Shown one piece after another: positions 48,252-60,200 of a stretch of DNA of 64,000 bases. The notes under the pieces are model-generated. The model did no database searches. It was given only the letters and a program-made list of their open reading frames with translations, and was not told the origin of the DNA. Each line of letters opens with the position of its first letter. Within the stretch, counting starts at the first letter, position 1. This DNA comes from Bolinopsis microptera (Eukaryota; Ctenophora; Tentaculata; Lobata; Bolinopsidae), in the NCBI RefSeq assembly GCF_026151205.1, contig NC_087076.1:17077142-17141141 (forward strand), read 5' to 3'. A program made the translations under genes and the position numbers.

Positions 48252-51200
48252 ATGGCGAGTAACGACATCAGAGATATCCTGAGCCTGAGTAGGCAGGGCT
48301 CGATGGAGAGGAGTAATAAAAAGAAGAGAACGGAACCAGCTAAGCGGCCAACTGGTTTGCATTTTTGTCCTGAATATTCCTCTTTTGTATCTAAACTTGG
48401 CAATTTCATCAAATAGATCGGTTACATCGTGCTGGCCATTTCTTATGTCAGATTCCATGTCTTAGATTGATTCAGCGGATAAATTTACTCTTTAAGGTGA
48501 ATACAGTTTGGTTTTAATAACTTCAATCTGCATTTCAGGGATGCACAGAGAAGTGTTTGCTTTGCTTGGCACCACAAACGATCTGGACCCTCCCCCTCTT
48601 CAAAAATCAAACGATAAAGGACTGCGACATATGAAACAACTGTTCGGAAATAGGAAGGTTAGTAAAATCTACCGTGAATTTTGATGGTTTCGAAATACTG
48701 TACATACACTATATCGTATACATACTAATTTCTAATTAATTTGTATCTAATTTATAAATTTTTAGGGCCCAATAAAATTGCTATGACCAGTTTACTGGCC
48801 AGTTTTCTGGCCAGTTTAATGGTCATCTGGTGTTTCGGTGTCCCTAATTTTGTTTACAATCAGTCACTTGTACAGGTTTTCGGCGAATTTTCTTTGTAAT
48901 AATTAATAAAATTATGAAAGTTACCATTTTGAACATCCGGTAATAGGAAATTTCAAGATTTGTAAAGGAGTCCGAGTAACGCTGTGATGAGTAATGATTA
49001 AAGTAATGATTAAAGATGCAACTGGGTTAAACTGTTAAATTATTTCCGGATACGAGATTGGGGACAAGCACATTACAAGTACACATTACAAGTACATTAA
49101 TTGTACTTTTATATATACTGAGCTTGCGTTAAGCTTAATACTGCGACAAACGGAAAGCGCAAAAGTACACGTCAAATGTGGCTCGCAGTGAAGTGTACTG
49201 CTGACTTACTATTTCAATTGAAAATGGGTCCGATAATGTGTGCTGTTAACCTGTAGTAAAGTTGCGTGGTGCTCATCACATGAAAAGGAGTGCAGACTGT
49301 AAATTGACAAAATCATTCCACTTTGTTGAGTTTGTGTGCGCACAACTCTACCGTTTGTGTGGTTATCTTATTCGTTGAATTGCAGTAATGGTAGAAGATG
49401 GTCCATCTGTTACAGTTAAAAATCGAAAGATAGTCCTTGCGATATTTGCTCTTTCAGCGATATTCGATATTCGTCCCCTTCTTTTCTCAACAAACTAAAT
49501 TAACATCTCTAATCTTCAAACTGTTAAGTGTTAATGTTTACTGAGAAGTGAGCGTATTTTCATTGTACAATGTACTCCCTCATCGCGATAGTTCTTTAAC
49601 ATTGTTAGTTATATGTTCATAAATACAATTTAATAACTGAGGGTCACAGTGACCCTCAGTATTCTAAATATTGTTGATTACGGCTGTGAATGTTACTATA
49701 ATTTCAGTGCCGCTCTTAAGAATGAATCATGACATTATGTCAGTTCAAAAGACGGTCATCTTTTTCCTACTCCTTCTTTACGCCATTACCCTCGTCTACT
49801 TTTTAAAGGAGGGGAATTTTGGTGACAAATCATCTGTGGTACTTATTGTAGACACTGGAGCTCAAGTGCGAGGATCAGGGGTTTCAGTGGAAAGTAGAGT
49901 TGAGAAGAAGCGGGACTCAATCTCTCAACAAAATATTACTGACCTGGATTTTCATGACTCAAACAGTCTAAATCTAAAACCTCCTCGCCAGGATTGGGCC
50001 GCTTCTCAAATGAAGAAGACAATGGCTTTGTTAGATATGGAATACCCTATGACTGAAAAATGGAGAGAATGTGGACCTAGAACGTACTACTTTCCTAACA
50101 TTAACGCTATTTTCACTGGTATCCCAAAAACTGGCTGCACCAACTGGATCGTCGCCCTACTCCGGGCCGAAGGAAAGTTGACGAAAAAACCAAATCCATC
50201 CACTGTAAACTGGGTTCACGGGAAGGTTTCGTACGAGTACCGGATGAACAGAGTCCCCGATCAGTACACCAGTTCAGACTTTCAAAAAGCATTCAGTTTC
50301 GCAGTGGTCCGCAACCCCTGGACTCGTTTAGTCTCAGGGTTCCGGGACAAATTGTCCGATGAGAATACCCAGGGACCCTCTCTCAGGTTTATTGGTATGT
50401 CGGTTGTTCGGCAAATCAGGGGTATAAAAAACCGTACGTTGTTGAGAGAACTTTATCCAACCTTTGAAGAGTTTGCTAGGTGGTTAGTCAAGTGGTATGG
50501 TGTACGTAAGGTAAATGCTCATTTCATCCCTCAAACTGATCACCTATGTTTGAGACATGCAGTGTATGATTTTATTGTTCCTTTAGAACATTCTAGTAGC
50601 CTTGGTGAAGAGGTTTTGACGAAAATTAACGCATCTGATACCTCTCTGCTGGGCTCTTATGATGAATCTCAAGATCCGCGTCACCAGAAATCAACTTTGT
50701 TCGCGAAGAATTGGCTCTCTGAGTTAGATCAAGACCTCATCGAGCAATTGTACACTATTTTTATAGCAGACTTTGCCTTGCTAAACTATAGTAATTTCAC
50801 GCACCCTGATTTTCCTCTCCCCTTACATACTATTTAGGTTATACGTTGATGAAATTCGCTTAATTTGTTGTGTTATTTTGTTTTGTGACCCGGCCCCCCA
50901 GACTACAAATTACGATCCCCCACAAGTAGTCCAATTAGCATGATCTTGTTATCAGTCGTTGTAAGGCACCCAGTGAGCTGATTGAGTTCCCACACCTAGA
51001 AGCCCATCTCAGAGGATATCTCATGAGCCTGATTGGGCTGCTAACAAGGTTGTGTCTGGGTCACGTGACCGGCCACCCAACCCACCTTGTTTGCGTGAAC
51101 CAGCATGAGATATCGACTGGGAGCTGCCTAATCAAGTCACCTGACACTGCAATTATTAGCTTGACGAGCGTCATTAGACCCGTCTTGTAAGGTGCACACA

Positions 51201-54200
51201 CCCTCCTAGTTAACATATTGTATAAATACTCTGATCACTAGCTCAGTGTATCCAGTTCCATCTCATCTTGTAATATCAAATAATCTCACCACTTCTACCA
51301 TGATCAATTTCGAACCTTGCAATCCTCCTCTCGTGGACCCACTGTTCCTGAGCTGTATTACTCTAGGATCTGATACAACCCCCAAACCCCGGATATACCT
51401 TCAACAGGACCTCAAGATATCACTACCTCTGGAAACTTATACCAAAACATTTCCTCTCCGGCCTATAGCTATCAGACCTGATGTGAAGTCTACCTCTCCA
51501 CCAAGAAACCTGTCAGACCAGGCTGCTCCCAACGTCACCATCTCCCCTCCTCAACAACCTGGCCACTTGTTAGACACCAACAGATGTGTTTCTCCTAGAA
51601 CCTCACCAAATATCAGAAACAATAGAATTCCGCCTATCTCCTCTCCTTGTGATACTCTCACTCCCATTTACGATACTTCTCCTGGCAATTTTATCCCCTC
51701 AAACCTACCCGATAAGATTTCTCCTAATCTGAAGATATCTCCTAATCTAAAGAAATCCGTCAGAGCCAGTCCTTATCCTTCAAAGACATCGTCCAACACC
51801 ACGCCCAATGCCACTAAATCGGAAAGACGACGGAACGAACGGCAGGGCATCTCAGAGACTCAATTCGCTATACTTAAGGATTGGTTTGGGAGATACACTT
51901 ACCTGACGATAGAGAACAGAAAAATAGTCAGCCAGGAAACTGGACTTCCTGAGAAGACTGTAATGTACTGGTTCCAGAATCAGAGACGGAAAGTGAAGCG
52001 ACAGAATACTTGCTAACATCATGATATAATTTGTTGATTATTTTGTTAGGGAATTTTATATATTTGTGAATAAACTCGTTAAATGGAATTTTACGTTCTT
52101 CTTTCGGGTTAAGAAAGAGAGTTTGAAATCATAACATTTTCAATTTGAAATACAAAATCGGTTAACCACTTCATCTGCAGCCAAAGTACATATATATATT
52201 ATATCAGCCATTCAAATGTTATACAGAATCAAATTTGAGTGGTCTGAGCAGGACCTTGAAGAATTCCATACCAATCTAACAATTATCAGTTTGAAAACAT
52301 CAAACTAACTCAAGGTCTAACTTTGTTTGTTACTGCAGTCTCAAAATTTTCGCTCGATCAAATCTTCTAAATGGTCCCCAGAACATATCCTGAAAGTTTT
52401 AGGGTGATTGCTCAAATGTAGGAGAAGATAGATTTTGAGACTCGATTTTCAGAATTTGCGATTGAAAATCGCTCGCGCAATACAATTACACATAAGCGCT
52501 GACCTTAGACCGGCGATAATTTCGGCTAGGAACAATATTTTTCCATGGGACCAAAAGCAGCTGGTAGATATCACTCCCTTCTACCAGAAACAACTATAAA
52601 GTCAATTTCGAGAGAATTTTTATGAAGACCCCCCCCCCCCGGCCCCCTTAGGCCTTAAGATCACATAACTGCGCATCAAATTGAAAATTACACAATAACA
52701 TTTAATGTTCTTAAACATATGTATAAAAATTCCACTGGCCAGATAAAGCTATCTGGATTTGTCAGCGAAAAATTTGATATCAATAAAGGAACTGAACAGG
52801 GTCATCCACTTTCCCCTGATCTTTTTAAAATATACATTAGAGATCTTTCCCCTCGACTAGAATTTGATAACTGTCCAAAACTAATGAACCAACTTATCAG
52901 TCACTTACTATGGGCAGATGATCAGATACTCTTGGCACTGGACCCCAAAACCCTCCAAAAGCAACTCGATGCTTTGAACAATTTCTGCTTGGAATGGGGC
53001 GTCGAAATTAATGCAGATAAAACTAAACTCATGAAATTTAATTCCCGCTTCGATAATTATCAGCCGGTTCCCCTCAAAATAGGTAATCACTTGTTAGAAG
53101 AAGTCGAGTCATACTGTTATCTAGGAATCGAAATACACAAATCCGGCACATTCACAAATGCCCGAACTGAGCTCAAAAAGAAAGCCATGCGTGCACTTTA
53201 TGGCATGAAAAGCTCAGTAAACAAATCCAAATTATCATTCCGTTCTCTAACAACACTCTTTGACGCTCTTATTAAACCTATCGTTCTTTACGGAGCGCCT
53301 ATTTACACACCTAATATGGCTATCATAAAACACATAACAAAACAAGTCGATCTCAATATGGATCCCGACACAAAAACAAAATTTCAAACTAGTATCCTCA
53401 AGAAAATTAGTCTTCTGAACAGCGAAAAAGTTCACCTTCACTTTCTTAAATGGTCACTGGGTGTAAATCGTAAAACCAGTAACGCAGGCGTCTGGGGTGA
53501 GTCAGGCCGCTACCCATTAATCTATAAATGTATTAACCTCACTCTCAAATATACCCAACGCTTGAAAAATCTCAAAGATAACTCCCTTGTATCCTTAGCT
53601 TTCAAAGAACAGATGAACAGGAAATTGGACTGGTACAGAGGTTTGGAGCCTGTCCTCGCGCTAGACCCATGTTTCTCTACCGATCATGTCACAGCCTACC
53701 GCACACTCAAAAACAATCACTCCAAGTCAATTTTCGAAAGTAACCCGAGTATCGCAAAACCACCAAAAGAGGACTTTCTTATTCACAACGGTTTCAAGAA
53801 ACGAATTCCTCCGCAATCAACACAACCCATCGGGAGTAAAATATTCACACCACACGTCATTACTAAAACTTTGAAAAGTTGCTTTAGAGAATATTGGGGG
53901 TCCTGTATCAACACTTCTCGGAAATTAGAATTCTATCGTGACCTAAAATCCAAATTTAACAAAGAGTATTACCTAGACAGTGTCATTAAATATGCAGACC
54001 GTGCTAATATCACAAGACTGCGGATCAGTGCACATCGACTCGAAATTGAACTTGGCCGATATAATCAAACTCCTCGCGATGAGCGAATATGCTCCTGGTG
54101 CAATATAGTCTTAGGTTCTGGTATTATTGAGAATGAAGATCACTTCCTTAACCATTGTGATCTTAACGCTGCATCGAGGCGAAAAGTCCTAGACAAGATC

Positions 54201-57200
54201 CAATCAATCATATCAAATTCAATCAAACCATCTGCGTCATCTTGTTCTGTTTACACTGTCATCCCTGGAGCAAACGTGCTCAAATTCATCAGCAACAACA
54301 GTGAAATCATTGAATTAATCACGAATGAAAGTCAAGTCCACCTCACGAGAGTCGTTGCTAGATTTGCCACTACGTGTTTTAACAACCGCAAGAAATTCGT
54401 CGACTCTCTGGCCAGTACATGAACACTGAAAATCACTGTACCAGCGCTTTTGTTTCTTTTCGCGCAACAACGAGTGCAAAGTGGCCTGGCTCAAGCATTA
54501 CAGCATTACCAAGGCGATTGTAAACAAAATATTTTTTGTCAAAATCTTTATGTTTCACTTTAGTTTAAGTTATATTAATATAATAAATTCAAATCTTATG
54601 ATATTGTTATTATCTTAACAGTTACTATTGTAGCTTAAGATTTTAAATTTGTATTCCTTGTATTCCTTGTATTCCTTGTATTCCTTCAATGTCTAGCATT
54701 ACTCTACATTTCAGGTGGTCCAAAACATGCCTAGAAGCCCATCTCAGAGGATATCTCATGAGCCTGATTGGGCTGCTAACATGGGTCACGTGACCGGCCA
54801 CCCAACCCACCTTGTTTGCGTGAACCAGCATGAGATATCGACTGGGAGCTGCCTAATTAAGTCACCTGACACTGTAATTATTGGTTGAACAAGGGTTGCT
54901 GAGATATTGCGCGCCAAAGTTTACATGTAATTACAGGTAAACTTTAACTTAATAAACCCAAAAAAGGTATTAAGTACTTTGAAAAAGATTGGCCATACCG
55001 AAGACCTGTCACTGGCACAGGTGTTCCTTGGGCTATTATTCACGAATGATATGCACAGAATTTAACATTTTCTTTTGTTCTTGAAATAAGTGGTCCCGAT
55101 CGATCCTTGATCGTAGTACTACAGTCTCTGATAAATCCAAGATAACACTCAATAATACTCGATAGCGGCTGTTCTCAATATATTACACATTAAAATATGA
55201 ATCGGCCTGGCCCGTCAAAACGGACCCCTCAGGGTGTCAACGTTGCGACTGTGTCATCACGTATTCTGGAAATCGTAATTCCAAAAATACACACCTGATA
55301 TTAGTATTAGGTATAGCAGTTCCGATAAGCTCGCTATCTTGTATTATCATATATTTATCTGTTGCCGTAGTTGCGATAAGCTACTGCTTGAATACGTTTG
55401 TCGACCAATAACATTTCCGGAAAGACCCCCACGTGACAGCTCTGTTTTGTCATTGGAGAGTGATGGCAGCACAATTTTGAGTTTCAATACCACTATCAGT
55501 CATCGCAGTGAGTTTCAAATTTGTTCGTTTACCTAATCTTCTCTGCTGCTTATTCAAAATAGGTTGCTTACGTTTAAATCTCTATTTGCTTTCGTTATCT
55601 CTATTTGCTTTCGTTGTGTCTCTTTAGGGGCCTTTATGCACGTTTTGTGTCGTATTGCGAGGGAATGCAACCTGATTAGTACCCACATCACCACCAAATG
55701 CGATGCGAACTCTGATCAATCGCATTTTTTGCACGAACTGGCCAAACACGGGCTAAAGCTAATCGACTAAAAGTTAAGGGCAATAAAGAAGTCCGGTATA
55801 TCGAGGTACCTGGTATAGAGAGGCACGGTATTGAGAGGTCCGACTGTAATAAACAAATAATTGATTCATTTTACCACACGTCATCTTTTGGAAACAAAGT
55901 ACTGTACAAAACTTTAAAAAATACAGATTGATAGGCACTTTACAATAAAGAAACCTTATCTATAATACCATAATTAGACTCATTTGTCTTACGAGCGTTG
56001 TGAAGGCTGAACGATATCTGAACAGCAAATGAATTAAGGAATGAGCATCATAATATGCAGCCTAGTTATCCGGTTTAAGGATTGTGCCAGCTGCGTAAGG
56101 TTTGTCGTGCTACTTTGTTCGTCCAGTCTAATGAAGATGATAAAGGGTATAATGCCCTACATTTTGGTACTAGCACCAGTGACTATGTGACATTTAGTTT
56201 TGATATGTCCCCCTTCCGCAACTCGTTCTCTACGTGCATGTGGATAAAGCGTATCTACACCTCCTCCTACCCTACAGTAGTACAGTACTACAGCTCTGCT
56301 GGATCTGATCTTTATATGACAGCTAATGGGTATTACACTTATGTAGTAAATGATGCTGGTCTGGATAGCGCACGAAGTAAGTTTGTCACACCTGCTGGCC
56401 AATGGTTTAGTCTCTGTCTGACCTGGTCTCTGTCTTCAAGAACAGGTAACCTGTATCTGAATGGTGAACTTATAGGAACAGACCAGACATCATCAGGGAG
56501 GTCACTTACCACGGGCGGACAGTTGTGGTTTGGTAGACCCTCTAGCTCTTATTCTACTAGTTCTGGTCGGGTCTTTGGTGGGGAGCTTTACCAGTATAAT
56601 ATGTTTGCCGAGGTGTTGAGTGCTGCTACAATAAAGAAGATAGCTGATGATGGCTTGTGTTTTGACCTTGATGAACTTTCTGAGACAAGATTATTACGAT
56701 GGGAGGACATTCTGAAGAAGTCTAGGAGTGGATCTGTGAAGGATAGTGATACAGGTTGTAAACAAACATGGGAGACACAAGCGAGTCTGGCTGATGCTAT
56801 TGGACGGCTGAATGAAACAGAGACAGAGCTGAATGAAACAGAGACAGAGCTGCGGATGGTAAAGAAACAGCTCGAAACTCTCACCGGTCAGTTTGAAACT
56901 GTAACTGCACAGTTGAATGGGACTGAGGATAAACTTGAGACTGAAACTGGTCGCTTTAATGCATCACAAGCAGAACTGGACACAGTCAGAGGTCATCTGG
57001 AAACTGCAACTGCTGAGCGGAACTCAACAGAAGAGCAACTACAGACAGTCAGACGGCAATTTAATAGAAGCGAGGATCTCCTGGAAACCTGCTCTTCACA
57101 ATTGAACAAGACTGAAGACAAATTGGATACAACCTCTGCTCGATTGAACTCTACGCAAGAGCAACTGGAGACGATCAAAGGAGAGCTAAGAAGTACGCAG

Positions 57201-60200
57201 TCCCAGCTAGACGGTGCCCGGAAGTTTAAGAACATCACTCGGTGGGATGTGTTATATACATCGCCGTACTACAACAAGATATTCACAGAGGATCTCTTTG
57301 GACAGCTCACAACAAGCTGGGAAATATTGCGTGAGTACAATTCCAATTTATAAATTTTATTAGATTGACAAAGGTGTTTTAAGATGAGAAATTCATTAGA
57401 TTTAAACATTATTAATTTATCAATTGTAAATGTAATGACTTTTTTATCTTAATACGGTTAAGAAGATTTTGCCAATTCATTTCACCAGTCAGACCAGTGA
57501 TAGGTACTTGAATATTACTATTTTCACATTTTCAGGTAATTTTGTTGGTGCGAATATAACGGAGGGGATAGTCAACCACTTTCAACTTTACCACGATGAG
57601 CGGTTTTGTGACGCCTTTGATGAACTATCCGCTGCCATGCTCAGTAAGTCAGAGCTGAGATTCGAATAAGTTTTAGGATTTAAAGCCGGAATGACTTAAT
57701 TCTGTTCGAACTCAGCCGTGTTGTATTATTTGCAGAACAGTTTTACGGAGTTGAACTGACGTACGGTATCATTGATCACCTCCGACAGCATCTTGAGGAG
57801 TCAGCTTGTGACAACACCACTAAGAGTTAACTCACAAGAAATCGCTCACAAGTGCGAATTGTACATCTGGGACTGTCATTATATTAAAGTCACTATTGTG
57901 ACGGTACATTAGAACTAGACAGAAACAAAGTGTGAAGGGCCTGAACGGAACCCCTCGGTTTCAGTTCCTTGTTTAACACTGCAGTACAGCAAGGACATTC
58001 GCCGGGTTCTCCAAGGATGGGCACATAGCTCACTCCACACAATGCTCTGTCAAATGTCAAATGTTGCCTATATACCAAGGATCTACAGGAAATATTTCCT
58101 TGTAAGTTTTAGAGGGCGATCTGTGAACCTCATTCCCAACTATAGGAACCAGAATTTCTATACTATCTCAACAAGCTACACCAAGCATAGATTCAGATAG
58201 TTCACGCCTATTTTTTGTAGACTCAGTTTTTTCTATTATATCTGGACATTATTTTTATTAATTGTTTGCAACTCAAATTTTTGATTACACCAGTATATCT
58301 CAAAGTCTTACGCCTTACGGTTGTCAATTTTTTTAACGCTTCTTTTTAAAATTTGTATTTTCTTGAATAGAGTCTGGCCTGGGCTACTGCATACTGTGTC
58401 ATGAGAGACAGTAACAGTTTACAATTTTAAAATTTATGCAACAGTTACGCACTGAAACAGTGAAGCTTAAAGTAAGATGGACAAGATTAAAAACAATGAT
58501 TGGTTGTCAAACTTTTACTTATTTGAGTATACTACAATTTTACCAGTAACAGTCTTTTACCAATTTCACATTTGGGAAATAAATAGTTTTATTTTCACGG
58601 CATGTTTGAAATCATTCAAAAAATTTCAAAAAAAGAATTACAGTCCAAATAAACTGGAAATATAGCTGTTAACAAAATTGATTGTCCAAGCTTAGCACGT
58701 AAATCCAACTGCAATCCATTCTACATTCCAAAACCTGGCTTCAACAAATCCTTTCCGAGTGTTAGGCCTGTTTGCCGCAATGTAAGTGCTGAATGATCCG
58801 ATTTTGGCATTATACACGGCAGATGTTCCTGTAATTTCCCAGTGAGACCCGGAACCCTCAATTGAAGTTGTGATAGTTGGTATCTTTACAAACCCGCAGC
58901 CGCTTATATCCACCTCCTTGTAAACCCCAGTGGTTCCGCTGGTTTCGGCCCAGTCAGTAGTTGTTCGACCAGTTGTTCCGCTGCAAACTTTAGCACATTT
59001 TGGGTCACCATTCTCCTCCTCTCCATTAAGCACGGTCACGCTTGCTCCATTGTTGAGATCCCCCTTCAGGGCTTTCACTTCGTCTTCTAGTTCGGATATC
59101 TTACTGGCCATTGCTGCATCGTACACCTCATTCTTTTCCACTTTCAGCTTTAACCCCTGTATATCAATCCTTGCTGCACTTAGAGACAGCATCATGTCGC
59201 TTATCTTCTGGGTCTGCTGAACGACAACTTCTGTGAGGGCTATTGTGTTCTGCATGGACGCCATCAGCAAATCCTTTAGGTCGCCGACGTTGTCGTCCCG
59301 CTTCCGAGCCAAGAGTTCGTCTGTTTCACTGTTCGCTGCGATTACCACCACTAGTGCGAACAGTTGTGCGATTATGAGTTTCATTGCTGAAAATATTTGG
59401 TTGGTGAAAATGATGATGATCGACCGAGAATTAGGCGGTGAAATTGCTGATATGTGAAAAATATAAAAATATACTGATCGTCGCTCAGAAAAAGTCAGAC
59501 GTTCCTAGATAATGAAAAATGTGAGTCGTGAGCGGCTAAAAGTATGGGCGCAATAGCTGTTTGCGCCGACCCAAATGTACATTTAGGATTTGATAATTCG
59601 AAAAAAATTGGATCGTCCGCAGTAAGGTATAATAAGTTGGAGTCCAGGGGTTATTTGAACTACACTGTATACAAAATTAGGTCAAACGGGACAGTTAGGG
59701 GAGCAGAACTCAGTCACATTCTGCGACACGTTGTACCTGCTAATCTAATCGAGTCTTACAACTGAAGAATAATATTAATTACAAATGAGTTTTCCAACTT
59801 GCTGACCTGGTTATAAAGGCAGAGATTTTACTTGTGACGAATAGCATGTGTACCCTGGTGATTGGACAATTACTGATGAGGTGGCATTCACTATGGCTCC
59901 CAACTAAGATTTTCTTACATCTCTGGGTTTTTTTATAGATAAGCGATTTGATTTGATTTTGATTTGATTTGAAGTCGCTTAATCCTTCTGATAAGATTTC
60001 TAACCCAAATGCGAAATTTTGTAAATCCAATTATCTAACGAACCACAGGTATGAAACATGACGTGTTCACTAAAATTTATCACTGGGCATTGGGCAACTT
60101 AATAAAGAGTCGTTCAAGGAGGATTCAGTCAGAATTGGGCTTCAGTGAGAACAGCCGTACAATGTACATATCCTACCTATGTCACCTTTGTTGAAGTTCG

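Noticed and set aside
49671-49721. Upstream extension of the sulfotransferase frame
   Set aside because: It has no ATG; the first in-frame ATG at 49722 is followed at once by the expected membrane segment.
51246-51299. N-terminal extension MYPVPSHLVISN of the homeobox frames
   Set aside because: It would need a GTG start; the ATG at 51300 (and 61157 in copy B) fits the TATA spacing better.
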